A stretch of 64,000 nucleotides of DNA from Aspergillus flavus (Eukaryota > Ascomycota > Eurotiomycetes > Eurotiales > Aspergillaceae). The notes under the pieces were generated by a model, which was given only the letters and a program-made list of their open reading frames with translations, was not told the origin of the DNA and did not search any database. Shown one piece after another: positions 34,400-46,023 of this stretch. The stretch is from assembly GCF_009017415.1 (NCBI RefSeq), contig NC_092406.1, forward strand, positions 6,262,001 through 6,326,000, given 5' to 3'. Both the position numbers and the translations under genes were made by a program. How positions within the stretch are numbered: the first letter of the stretch is position 1; every line of letters starts with the position of its first letter.

Positions 34400-34905
34400 A
34401 TGGATGTGACAATCATCGGTTCTAGTATTATTAGTCTTCTCTCCGCTCTTGTCCTTACCCATGCGCAATATAAAGTGACCATCATTGCCTCTGACCTTCC
34501 AGGAGATCAAAATCAAGATTGGGCAAGTCCTTGGTATGCCTACCTCACCCGAACGCGCCACTTTATTCGGAAGCAGGTTCATTCGATTGAGGAAGCTAAG
34601 CACATTGTGAAGCGTGACATGCCTGTGCATGCATCGGGACTAGGTGCCGCACAGCTCGCAGGTGACAAGGATGTGCTGCCCATCCGTGGACAAACAATGT
34701 ACCTGGAAACTGACTTCGATGAGCTTGCGACGTTCCAAGGCTCTCACCAAGGGCTCAACAAAAGACATTGTTGCATTTCGGCCAGGGAGGAAAGGAGGTT
34801 ACCGTATTGAGGCCGAAGGTAATGTTGTCCATGCATATGGATTTGGCAGTCTGGTGTATGTCTACAGCTATGCAGCCTTGAAAGTGCGAGAGTTAGTAGA
34901 CACTA
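34400..34905 (+). pseudogene. D-amino-acid oxidase (FAD-dependent) relic with internal deletion
   Basis: ATG 34400 begins a DAO-like (PF01266) Rossmann start, but GxGxxG is degraded to GSSIIS. DWASPW, the conserved segment about 40 residues in, is present. Roughly half of the expected 340-360 residues is missing. The next recognisable block, LPIRGQTMYLE (about 34677-34710; family: PIRGQT), comes too soon. After a frame change near 34750 the C-terminal signatures follow: FRPGRKGGYRIE and VVHAYGFGSLVYVYSYA (family: LRPxRxGGxRxE and VHNYGxGxxGYxxS). The enzyme family oxidatively deaminates D-amino acids in peroxisomes. The loss of the FAD loop, the deletion and the frameshift mark it as dead. 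Confidence 0.8.
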
Positions 34906-35061
34906 TGCTAAGTGGTGTGGGCCAAAAGCTCGATTATAAAATAGAGCATGGTCCCAGTAATTCCAGCGTTGAAGGGACATGCATTCGAGAAGCCTTTATC
35001 TTCCGCTTGTTGTTTATCTCCAACACGGGATATTCAAGACCCACATAATCAACACGTGACC

Positions 35062-35945
35062 ATGGTCTTATCTCAAGTCCCGAAGCGATTTTCCGCTTTT
35101 CCACCGCCCAATATGTCGAATGCAAGAACGCATACCAAAATCGCAGGAACTCCGGACTACGACGACCCGATTTTCTGGGATACGAAATTTGCGACCGGCC
35201 AAGATGTGGGCGAATGGTTGAATCCGGGGGAGAATCTCGTCCAGGCTGTTCTGTCACATTTAGACAACCGATCATCTGTCCAAGAACGTTCCCCTCGCGT
35301 GTTGCATCTGGGACCCGGGATCTCGAAACTAGGGACGAAGCTTCGCGAGGCATTCGTGGACCGCGACTGGAAAGGCTCTGGCATTGTGGTGAGTTTGCTC
35401 ACTCTTGTTGGAACTGAATCTCTGCTGACGCGCAACTGTCATAGAATGTTGATTTTTCGGCCGAAGCCGTCCGCCTGGGCCAAGAAATCGAGAGCAAACA
35501 AAACCCGTCGCATGCAATGCACTGGCTGTGTGCTGATCTTCGATCATGGAACGATATGTCGAGCTTGGCCCCGCTGGCGCCTTTTGATATAATCATCGAT
35601 AAAAGCACGAGCGACGCCATCGCAACCTCCCCATCCACGACGCTCTCGCCCACCTCCATCTCACAAGACACCTGCCCCGTGGTGCGCGACGTTGCGAATA
35701 CCCAAGGACAAACGACTCTATCCCCAGTCGAGCTGTTGGCGCTACATCTCGTCCCGTTGACCATCGAAGGGACGATGTGGTTTTCCCTTTCCTACTCAAC
35801 TATGCGATTTGATAACCTTCCACGGCTAGCGAATCATTGGGATCTCGTTTCCCGTACCCCGCTCAAGGCGCCCCAGGGTCAAACTTCCTCATTTGCGCAT
35901 GCCCCTGAGGTTTTCCATTGGCTATATATACTGAGGCGGAAATGA
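35062..35945 (+). CDS. Class I SAM-dependent methyltransferase (EEF1A lysine methyltransferase-like)
   Basis: Two exons, 35062-35388 and 35445-35945, join in phase 0 to 275 residues. ATG 35062 is used; Met18 (35113) is an alternative. The N-terminal FWDTKFATGQDVGEWL matches the YWDxRY...EW start of the METTL13/EEF1AKMT4 family. Motif I is LHLGPGISKLG (81-91). After the intron, NVDFSAEAVRLG is motif II, and FDIIIDKSTSDAI is the acceptor-side block seen in these enzymes (usually D.IIDKGTLDA). Such proteins methylate lysine on translation elongation factor 1A or similar targets in the cytosol; the substrate here is not proven. It lies 157 bp downstream of the oxidase relic in the same direction. 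Confidence 0.82.
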
Positions 35946-38601
35946 CCAGTTCTTCGTCGCGCCGAAATTACTACATAACAGACATAGGACTAGCGTGAAT
36001 TGAACGGGATACAATCAAAGGTAATTTCGACCCCCTACGCTTGTTGCACCTTACGCCAATTATGGAGAATGCCGCCCTGGCAACAATCACAGATTGATTG
36101 GCAGTGACGACAACTTCGTCTCTCTCAGCCGAGAATTACTGCTGCGGCACCAACAGCGCAAATGTATGGCTGCTAGGTCAAGCTTTCACTGGCTGTTAAC
36201 TGGGGTGTCCTGGAACATCTTCTTGCCCAGTAGCGGCCGACTGAACTGATAAAAATGCGGTTGTTGCTATGCTGCATTCACAGTGACGCGTCTGGGAGCC
36301 AAAGCCCTCGGGATTCCTTCTTAATTAGGGATCGGAACCCCCGTGGCGCATAATGGCTGCTTTGCAATGCCAAAGCGCCGTAGTGACCGGCCTCCGAGAC
36401 TTTGTAAACCTTGTAGTTTATTTCTGTGGTAATAAATAAATAGACGTATGGTATGAATTAGGGAGAGCGAGAATCTTATCATCCGGGGTACATCCCCGCT
36501 AGTTCTAGCTTCCTGGGGTTACCAACAGCCTTCAATTTCTGACGGTAAGGCTCGTCGGCGTTGCGTCCGGAGTAGTATGATTTTCTATGGCGGTCATTGA
36601 TCTCGAAATTAAATAGTACACAGGAGACGATGCATCAGAATAGTCCATACTGAATGTTTATCGATCGCAAGTGCGAACTTAACCGACATGGCTATTTTCG
36701 GGTGGTCTATAACGCCCAAATACATATAATGTTCTAACTCAGAACAGCACACTTTTGCCTTCTCGAAATTCCCTACCAAATTTATCTTATGCTTACCACG
36801 ATTATTTGAAACTCATTATATATTTAAAATTTAGTTGATCTATCATCACATTTCCATTTACTTCGAGATATACGTTGATTATAATATTATACTAAGACTT
36901 CTAGGTTCCAAGCCATCTGAAGTTGAGACTCTCCGGGGAAATTTTGTTCAAGCCGCAGGCATGACTCGTGTGACCTACTCTTGCATCAACCTACATCAGA
37001 TCTTCCATAATCCATGCCGAGCTTTTAGGTATAGAGAAGGATCAGTGGTGGTAGGTCGCCGAACCGGTAGATGTGGATGAAGTTGGCGTGATACGAAGTC
37101 CTGCGTGTCGCTGAACGACTGGGTAGTCCCGGTTACAACTTCTCTGTGACCTTCAATCCTCATAGTCCAGATGGCATCCTGCGAGATGCGAGCTGCTCTG
37201 TGTTTTGCTCTGCGTGGAATTCGGTGGCCGGGAATCCCGCCACGACTCTTCACACGTCCTCGGTGCCACCCAACTATTGTCGCCCGCATAGGTAGTCAAT
37301 GTGGTCAATGCCGGCTTGAGAATGGCATTCGTGTCAACGAGTGACTTTTATCAGGGGTACGGAGTAATCCTCCCCCAATAGCGCCTGCTAGAGAAGCGTG
37401 CAAGGTGGATATCATTAAAGCGGGGAGTAGCGATTTCGACCATGGTTCAACGGCATTGTTGTCCGACCGCGGCGAACGGAAATCCAGACGACCGATCAAG
37501 GGACGGTGGTTGGTGCTCAGTCATAGCCGTCAGATTGTAGGTAGTTGTAACTTCAGAGTTCGAGGGCCGATGGTGGTATTTCTGCATTGTTAGTTCTGGC
37601 AGCTATTCTCGGGCGTATCTTCATATCATTGCAGTTACCCCTGGATGCAACCTTCATTTGAAAGCAACTTAATTGACAAGGCTGAATACGGTGGCGCCGC
37701 TAACTGGATTGACGTAGAAGCCGAGGGGATTTGATTCGCTAAGTTCTGAATGGATCAGTGCGCACGGGGATGGCCCGAGCCCCTTTGGAACGTTGGCTAA
37801 TTTGGCAGATATTGATTGATCTACGCGGGACTAACGCGGATGGGATTCCATTATTGGAACGATAGGACGATAGTTGCTCTGTAGATTGGACTCAGCGAGT
37901 GTCCTTTCCGTCAGGACTATCTGTCTGATTTGCGTGTTATTTTCCTAGCCTCTTCTCATTTGGTGGTAGTAGAGTACGTAGGTACTGCCAGGCACGTACG
38001 TGTACCAAGTATGGTATGCGCATTCTTTGCACTGTACTGTCTTCCCTGGGCGGAAATGTTTTCCCGAAAATTGGGTGAAATAAATTTAATGTTTCACTCA
38101 TTTGCTTCGGGTGCTGGTCTAGGGCGGATCATTTTGAAACTGAAGAAATAGTCCGATCGGAATATACAGGCGCCTCACATCGTTTTCCTGCCGGTGGGTC
38201 AGGGTTCCCCGATCTAGAGGTTGAAAAAGAAAAACACCGTTGGAAAAGAGAGGAGAGTTTGCTCAGTTTGCGTGCCTGTCACGGGAATTGAACCGTGGAT
38301 CCCGCTGTGGAGATTGTCAAGGCCAGCGTTCCGGGCGGTGAGGGGGGATTCTGCCAGGGGTGGAAAAGCAGACGCCCCCAGACCCGTAGACCATTTCTTT
38401 TCTCCTTTGCGGGGGGGAAATATTGCCTGATCCTTCATTCTTTCTCTGTGGGCTAAAAAGTCATGTCCATGCTTCCGTCCCTTTCTCCGAGCTTATTGCC
38501 AATCTCCGTGCTACTCGCATATGCTGGCTTTCTCGGTCACTGCAGGCGCAGTAGAATGTGATAGTGTCGCCACTGCTCCTCAAATCTAATTTTCATTCAG
38601 A
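35946..38601. other. Intergenic region, no supported gene
   Basis: 2.7 kb with only short chance frames. A GGTTCAATTCCC sequence on the minus strand near 38281-38292 resembles a tRNA B box, but no cloverleaf forms (see rejected items). The right end is the CT-rich promoter of the Zn2Cys6 regulator. Confidence 0.5.
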
Positions 38602-40264
38602 ATGGTTGGCGTTCCTCGCAGCAAAGGCTGTTCGCTCTGTCGCAAGAGACGTATCAGGGTCGGTTATCACACCCCCTTCCCCTCCCCTTTACTCTTATAG
38701 TAGATATCTTCCTTTTCTAGTTTAATATTTTCTTTTTGAATCAATCGTTGACTTCGATGGGAGTGATTAGTGTGATCAAAGCCGACCGCATTGCTCGCAG
38801 TGTCGCAAGTATGGCGCCGTATGTCCCGGCTACAAGCGCTCTCTGAAGTTCCAGGATGAGGGACCCCGTCTGCATGGACTGTATCTCATTACCTCCCCAG
38901 ACACGGATGGGAGCGACGAGGGATCGAGTCCAATTTCGGACTCGCTTCCCGTAAAAGCCCAGCTGCAGATGCGTTGCTTTACAAATGCCTCCCTCGACGA
39001 GCAGATTTGTCCGTCCCTGGCATTCAAGTCTTTCTTGGGTCAGCAGCCACGCCTTTTCAAAGAATTTGTCTGTGCCTCGTTTCCGACCATGTATTACCAT
39101 AATGAATTTCGGTTTGGACCCGGTTTTACCTTCCCGGACAACGTTATCAAAAAGTTCGGTTCCAAGCCTTACTACGATGCTACCGTTATGTGCCTCTCCC
39201 TAGCCTGGCTTGCACATCTGACAAAAGACCCCAACCTACAATATGCCAGTCGAGCAAAATACACAGAAGCCTTGAGCGGTATCCAATATGCCCTGACATC
39301 GGATGATATCGGGTCGGACGCCCTGTTAATGGCCGTCATACTGCTGGCCTTCTACGAGATGAACGTACGCACCTCCGATGATGCTTGGATCTTCCACGCC
39401 AACGCAGTGAAGATGCTGATGAAGACGCGTGGCATGAGAGCTCATTTGACGGGCCCTGGGCGTGTTTGCCACTTTGCCTTCAGACCGTTTCTGATTGGTG
39501 CTGCCCTCCAAAAGGGTGAATCATGTTTCTTAGATGAGGAGCCATGGCAAAACTTGGCATCATCCTTACGGACCGAGGATTCCCAGAAGCAAGACGAGTG
39601 GGCTTTTTATATCGACGTCTATGAGACCATCTTCATGGAGCTTGTGAAATGCCCCGGCTATATCAAGGAAGCCCGTGCAATCGTTTCGGTGACCTCACCA
39701 GAGGCCAGATCTCTGGCTTATCGTATCCGTACAACATGTGATCGACTGCGAAGGCTAAGCAAAGAAATGCGAACCTTACTCAGTGCACATAACCAGCGAA
39801 AGCAGGGCATCACTCTCCGCTTCGTCGGACCGGAGCCCCAACTCTTCCCGGAAACAAGCCCGTCCCTTCTCCTTCGTGCCGGAGTTGACGCCGTTCGTAT
39901 CCTCGAACAAATATTACATCGAATTACCGTTCCTACACCTGCCGTGGAACAAACCTTGATAATCCGTGATGGAGCGCTAACACCCGTGTCAAGCCCAGAA
40001 AGTTCTGGAGATGCGGAGAGTCCACCGCTCCTCTCCTTTGATTTGTCCTGCGACCTCGGAAACGGCCCACAAGCTTCGGTCGGTAATGATGACCAGCGCG
40101 CATTGACCTGGTTGGACCGGGTCGCCGGAGCAATGGGGCTATTAGGAGCGGAAATCACGTATGGCATGAAACCGGAAGTACAAACGGATCTTGCTCTGCG
40201 AACGGTTCGCACGTTAACGCCTGTGGATGATGACCTCCCGGAACCTCGTAGGTCGTCGGACTGA
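38602..40264 (+). CDS. Zn2Cys6 transcription factor
   Basis: Two exons, 38602-38658 and 38771-40264, join in phase 0 to 516 residues. The intron splits the zinc cluster right before its third cysteine, a common fungal arrangement. The cysteines are C10, C13, C20, C27, C30 and C37, spaced x2-x6-x6-x2-x6, with CRKRRIRCDQSRPHC. PGYKR follows as in fungal binuclear cluster proteins. The rest resembles fungal_trans_2-type regulators: helical segments such as YALTSDD..SDALLMAVILLAFYEM and AWIFHANAVKMLMKTRG, with an acidic/Ser-rich stretch near 355-385. It should bind DNA as a nuclear regulator. The nearest possible target is the PKS relic 1.2 kb downstream, so it may be an orphaned pathway regulator; that is inference. 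Confidence 0.92.
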
Positions 40265-40864
40265 GACAACGGAGACCGACAGGCTGTATTGAGTCACCTA
40301 CCTAAGTCAAATTCGATTATTACCGACGCAACGCGTGCATTTGAGACTTGGAGTAGCCCCCGCTTCGTCAGCGTTGGACGGCTAGTTTCTCCGCGATGTC
40401 CACCTATTACAACTAGAATATAGGGACCTGTGAAATCGACGCCGAAAATGACAGGCCCTGGCGCCAGAAACGGCCTCTTTCCTTCCGTAACCTTGAGCGG
40501 CGAGTTGCGGCTTGACCGCCCGCTGCTCTGTAACGCCCTCTTTTCTGCAACCAGCGAGGACTGTTAGTCATCCTCTTCTCACCTTATTGTTGTCGTTCAA
40601 CTTCAACGATTCTTCCCCTCGCTTCTACTAGCGCCCGAAATGATACCGAAAATGGCTCCTCTCGGCATCCAAACGCAGCTCCCTATTCCCTTTCGCCTAC
40701 TCGTCGAGCGCTTATAAGATGCTGCATCCGCCCTCTCTTCCGTGTCTTTCAACGCCCCCCTCTTCTCATCTCAATTGTACTACCTCGATCGAGCTTGATA
40801 TACTTGATTCCCAGGCCTCATATCACAGAATCCAAGCCTTGGTATCTATCTCCGTGTTCTTCTC
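40265..40864. other. Intergenic region
   Basis: 600 bp. A TTATAAG element near 40714 and a CT-rich stretch precede the small frame at 40865. Nothing else seen. Confidence 0.4.
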
Positions 40865-41110
40865 ATGGCGTCTGTGTCCATACCTCCAGCTCAAGTTGGT
40901 GGACACCTGCACTGGACCCATCCTATCCTTTGCGAGGAAATTCGACCCAGACTGAGTTATTTTCATAGCCATGGATGGCTCCCTTCAAACTTTAAGCTAA
41001 GAACGCTGTTAGGGATTGTCGTGGTTGAACGGTACTGGCGGGAGAGTGGGTTTACCCTTGATGAAATGTGGCTGGAGAATAACACGGAAATAGATATTGT
41101 ATTTAATTGA
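40865..41110 (+). CDS. Hypothetical small protein, 81 residues
   Basis: ATG 40865 to TGA-terminated end, no intron needed. Composition is mixed, with LRTLLGIVVVERYWRESGF in the middle. A TATA-like element and CT-rich leader lie about 150 bp upstream. No family recognised; it may be a chance frame. Confidence 0.35.
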   Translation: MASVSIPPAQVGGHLHWTHPILCEEIRPRLSYFHSHGWLPSNFKLRTLLGIVVVERYWRESGFTLDEMWLENNTEIDIVFN

Positions 41111-41450
41111 ACCACAACCACGGGGATTGGCTTTCCCTGGAAGATTAGGAGTACAGTCTTTTAATAATATATTTCTGGCTGAATGTAAAATTTTTGGACG
41201 AATGAACGATAAGAATACTTCAGATGTGGATGTCGTTTGTGTGACCTATTACTAGGTCTATTTGCGGTTTTTCTGTCACGGATCATATAGTTTCGAAACT
41301 GGAAAGGTCGACCGGAAGGTGCTGATGGGTAAGCGTCCACGTGTTTATGACCTTGAATCCTGCAGTACTTGATCCACTACTACTGACTATTCCTGCCAGA
41401 ACCAAACTTTATATGCACGGTGCCTAACAATTGATATATTGTCCGATCAC
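41111..41450. other. Intergenic region
   Basis: 340 bp between the small frame and the PKS relic; nothing seen. Confidence 0.5.
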
Positions 41451-44265
41451 TCAAATGTTCTCGGGTATAGGGGCCGCACTTGTAGCCCGGGATAGTGCGT
41501 AGGTAGAAAATGCACCTTCGGGCAAGGCCACAACTCGTTGGCCGACCGTGAAACTAGAGACGTTCTTGCCGACAGAGGAGACTACACCACTGCACTCAAT
41601 ACCTAGCCATGGCTGAGCGAGCTGGCACATTGCGACAACGATATCTTTGAAATTGAGACCAGTCGCCTTGACTTCAATCTCGATCTCGTCGTCGCCCAGC
41701 ATACCAACATTATCATCTGCAAAGTACAGCGTATCGAGCGAACCCGGGCTGGCAATCTCAAGCTTGAAACGGCGGCCTGACTGGTAAAATGGCTGAACTG
41801 AGATGGTCTTCTCATGGGTCTCTTTATGAACAAATGCATTGGCAACGGTATCGTTCGTGACACGAGGAACGACAAGGTCGGAGCCGCAAGCGCGGAAATC
41901 AAGTTCTTTACAGGACCTCTCGCCATCTACCGGCCACAGTGCGTCCATAGCAGCTAAGATAGCAGGGGTTGGCTTCTCAATATCCTTGGCTTCGAGTCCT
42001 AATGTGGCGATCCTGCCAAAGCCCTCAGAACGCAGACTGCGGGTAAGACCAACGATCATCTGGGCATCAGGGCTGTCCAGATGGTAAACCCAGAGCAGGT
42101 GGGAAGCATTGAGTAGGGTCCTCTTGGCCTTATCGAAGACGTCGACTGTAAGGTCTCGCAGAGACGTGATGCCCGTCTGGAGGACGACAACATGCTTGCT
42201 ACAGGAGTCGATTTCCCCCAAAGGGTAAATTGATGGTTTCCAATTGGTAGTCTCGGTGGAGATGGCCTCGCTCAGCCTTTTAGCACTGCCGTCGGGCGTG
42301 CCATACTGCATGATCAACAGGTCTTTGGTGTGGATGCCATTGACACTATCGACGATTCCATTGCCATTAACGTGCCCTCCCCCCCCTGGCCTATGTGATC
42401 GCTAGCACGGCGGTTGATAAGCCCGCCATTGACGACGCATCCATCGGGGAGCTTTTCGTTGGTAGTATGGCCATTGGTAAGGACATTGGGCTCCATAGCG
42501 TGACGTTTATATAATCGATAGGCTCTTGGCGTTCTTCCTCAGCAATAGCCTTATCGTCGTGCAGAGGTTGCCATTCGATTTTGTAGCACAGTTCGGCGAC
42601 GTCTCCACCACTGTCTGCATTGGGATCCTTCATGGGAGTCAAAATTAGACCCTCCATGTTAATCAGGACCTCAGTCGAGTCTTGGGACGTCGCCCATAAG
42701 TCAAACTTGGTGGGCTGGGGAGTAGACAGACTGGGGCCACCAACACACCACGCTTTAACAAAGTCCCCCGGGATAGTAGAAAGGTTGGCGCTGATAATCA
42801 GGCTCCTGATCATGGTAGGCATGTAAAGAGCCTCGAGCTCCATGCGACCTCTGCTAGAATGGGCCAGGCAAGGTGCAGCAGCGCATCCAGAAAGACGGGG
42901 TGGATACTAAGGGGAGCTTCATACTCCTTATACATGACCTTTTTCGTGTCACGGAGATACAGGTCTGCACGTGAGTGGTGCGGGTTAGAGAAGTAGTTCT
43001 CTAGGCCCTGAAAGCATGGTCCGTAGCCGGCTCCGACCCCAGAAAGAACCCGGTACATGTTCTGTGTGTCTATCCTATAGGTAGCCGCTGTCATCACCTT
43101 CTTCGTCTGGATACTCATGTGCTTTAGCCCGGTCTCGGCGACGTTGGAGACTAAGGTCTGCTGCTTCCCATTGATGCGGACTCGAACGTGTCCCGTGCAG
43201 TGCTCGGTCCAGGCACGCTTTGTGTTCCATGAGCAAATACGAAACTCATCCCAGATATCAGAATTGCCACGGGTACCCTCAGTGTATGGCCGGAGGGTGA
43301 TGACTGCCTCTGTGTCGACATCGTCGGTGAACACGAGGGCTGCACCCACTTTCAACTCACGGAACTCGAATCGGGAGAATATCGCCTCGTGCTGCTGCGC
43401 GCGTCTTTCTGCTGCTTCTATGGCCATAGCCAAGTAGCCAGCCATTGGATACACGCTCATACCTTGGATCCTCTGCTCCCGAAGCCAGGGCACATCGTCA
43501 AGGCGGAGTATGTTGCGCCATGTAGGCTCCAAGTTATTGGAGAACAGAGCCATGGTCCCCAGAATATCGTCGCGCTTGCCGTCCCTGTGACAGTGTTTAT
43601 CGGCGATGCGGGATTGATGCCAATAACGGGTGTCATGCTGCCAGGGTGGCGAGGCAAGTCACGCAAGAAGGAGCGGTTCTTGGCCTTGCTCTTGGGGAAG
43701 TTGATCTCAGTCATATCGAGGACCGCGCCGCGCACATACGCAGCTCCTGCAGCATCCAGAAGAGAGTGCGAAGGCTCTGAATTGCGAACGACCGTGGGAG
43801 CGTAGGCAATCTTAGCGGTGGGAGGGCCAATACCCTTCAGAGTGTCCCGGATAGGGCCCTTTAGGGCAGAGTGCGGCCCCAGCTCAATGAGCATGTTTGG
43901 CCGCGACTCGCCGTCGGCACACATCTTACCAAGCGCATTAGTGAATAATACGGTAGAGGTCAGGTTCTGCACCCAGTAGGCAGGACCCAGATCGGCCGGC
44001 GCAGCGATCCCACCAGTAACTGACGAGAAAAAGATAGCTATTGCAGTAGTAGCAGGTTTGATAGTTTTGATGGCCTTGAAATAAGCTTCAACCACATTCT
44101 TCATATGATTGGAATGGTAAGCCACGTCGAGCTTGAGATGCCGGTGAAAGATCGATTTCTCATTCAGAACAGCCTCTAGCTCGGAAATGGCATCAACATC
44201 CCCAGAGACTGTAACACTGGAGGGACTATTCACACAAGCAATTGTAGCATACGCCTTGAGCGAAT
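41451..44265 (-). pseudogene. Highly reducing polyketide synthase relic (AT end - DH - reductase start)
   Basis: Minus strand. From 44265 to about 43650 the frame encodes the C-terminal half of an acyltransferase domain (PSSVTVSGDVDAI, HLKLDVAYHSNHM, MLIELGPHSALKGPI). After a frameshift near 43650, WQHDTRYWHQSRI leads into the dehydratase domain (43553-42840). Its expected HPMFRD-like N-terminal region reads WRNILRLDDVPWL..RIQGMSVYPMAGYL, and GPCFQGLE and HPVFLDALLH mark the DH core. Another frameshift near 42850 leads to the DH end and YKIEWQPL. A third, at the C8 tract near 42385, leads to a structural reductase segment and the first third of an enoylreductase (VKATGLNFKDIVVAM, ECSGVVSSVG, PEGAFSTYAL), which stops after PENI. 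KS, most of AT, the rest of ER, KR and ACP are missing. No methyltransferase lies between DH and ER. Confidence 0.9.
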
Positions 44266-44539
44266 GAGGTACGCAGCAGAGACGTCATCGAGAATTCTGC
44301 ATTTTCAATCGGTTAAAACTTAAAACTTAGATAGTCCAACAGTCTGCTTGTTAAGCTTCTCCAGGCATGTGGTCCCCAACGTACGGCGATGTGTGGGTCA
44401 ATTCGATCTACGATAAGCGAGTAAAACCTTCTTTCCGAAATAGGGTTTGAAAAGGTTGTGGAGTAGCTCGCTTAAAGACCGTTAGTGGGACTAGGTAGTA
44501 CTTAGTCCTATCCTTAAAAGAGGAATTGATATACGGTCA

Positions 44540-44566
44540 CCCCCCCCGCCGCCCCCCCACCCCCCC
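44540..44566. repeat. C-rich low-complexity tract (G-quadruplex-capable on the minus strand)
   Basis: Runs of 8, 2, 7 and 7 C broken by single G or A bases. The minus strand has enough G-runs for a G-quadruplex. It lies 275 bp beyond the broken 5' end of the PKS relic. Confidence 0.7.
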
Positions 44567-46023
44567 AACAGGGCTCCGAACGACCTTTTTGCACCCTACC
44601 TCGTCCTAGGTAAGATAAAGTAAAATAAACTATATGCAAGACCCTATTTCGCTTGCAGTGCCTTCAGGGTTTCAGCAACGTTGTCCACACCCGGCAACAT
44701 GACGCCATTGCCCCCGTTGTTGACCTTTCGGGGTTGTCTCAATGGTTCTTTTCGATTATCTGTGGAAACAGTAAGGTGTCTCTATCAATCTCGTCGGCCG
44801 AGAGAATAATCAGGTGTCCTTTTCACTCGCATATACTCGGAGACAATAGCTGGCTCGGAGAGTACCGTCATTCTACCGACTCCTCCCAGTCGTTCCCTCT
44901 TAATGCCCTGCACATCTCAACGGTAGCATCATCTATGTCGAAGCCATGTCCGATAACTTTAGTGAGCATCGTGAATACTAGGTTCCGACTTCCGCTGCTC
45001 ACTGGATCAGGAGGTGTCTACCTCCAGAATATGGCACTTGCAGCGTATGCATTCCTCTCCGCTCAGCTTGCCAGGGGACCTATTGGACCTAATGCTCTCA
45101 GTCATCGAACGTCATCTTGTCGAACAGGGCACGGAGCAGCAGACCCTCGGTCTATTGAAGATCGTCCGCCAGGATATCAAGTCTGCTGGAAGCCCGAGCC
45201 TCTTCTATGGAGATCCGAACGCTTCTATCCTCTTTGTCAATGACCTGACTAAGATGGGATTAATCAAAGCTGCAAACTTCGGCCCAGCGCTCCTAAGCCA
45301 AGGTGACAAAAGAAAGTCGAGGAGCAATCCTCCAGGCAGTATGGTGACATTCCTAATTTATATACACCCAAACTCGGGGAGGGCAAATAGCTTGTTTATA
45401 GCTGGTAAAGACAACGACGGAAATTATTGGCTCAAAGGAGACCTTCCCGCCACAGGCGTGGGAAATTATCGACAAAGAATTGAGGGATATGTAATGATCT
45501 GCTTTAAGGATACTCGCGCTTTATATGGCTCTCCCTTTTTTTACCCGTCTCCCTTTTACCCAAAAATGTCAATTATACAAGTGGCGTATACTTTACTTGC
45601 CAAAGCTCTTAATGATCGTTGAATAGGGCTTAACTAAACGGTAGCAATATCTGAATTACTCACATTCCTATGCAAGGGAGGGAAGAATCCTCTCCAGATA
45701 ATTCTTATCCCAGTGATTTCTCTAAATATGCATACAGGATCTACACTAATAGATAGAATACCTGCCCAACCCTCCAGCTGTTTCTGCGTCACGTTACGGT
45801 CGCGTGACATGCATTTGTAAAGCATTGACGACCATCGCCTCGTCTTGTTTACCTCCCAGAAATTACTATGCGCCTGAAGACTCTCTGGAACACAATCGAT
45901 CAAACCATCTTTCATATTCTTCACTATTGGGTTCTGTCTCCGCAATCTGAGGTTTCTGAGTATCCATACTAGATGTCTACCCTCATAATCATAATAAAAC
46001 TTTCATTATTCGCTTCAGCAAAA
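44567..46023. other. Unresolved region with coding-like fragments on both strands
   Basis: The plus-strand frame 45014-45622 (about 200 codons; it begins with a non-ATG codon) has plausible composition but no known domain. On the minus strand, a short end-like fragment (GVDNVAETLKALQAK then stop, near 44656-44700) and an ATG-led fragment near 44970-44865 look coding but cannot be joined. Either this is a decayed gene or an unrecognised one. Confidence 0.35.

Noticed and set aside
38250..38375. tRNA-like sequence on the minus strand (GGTTCAATTCCC B box with a possible TGGCAGAA A box)
   Set aside because: The T-stem has a mismatch, the acceptor ends do not pair and the spacing does not give a cloverleaf. 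At most a tRNA-derived remnant.
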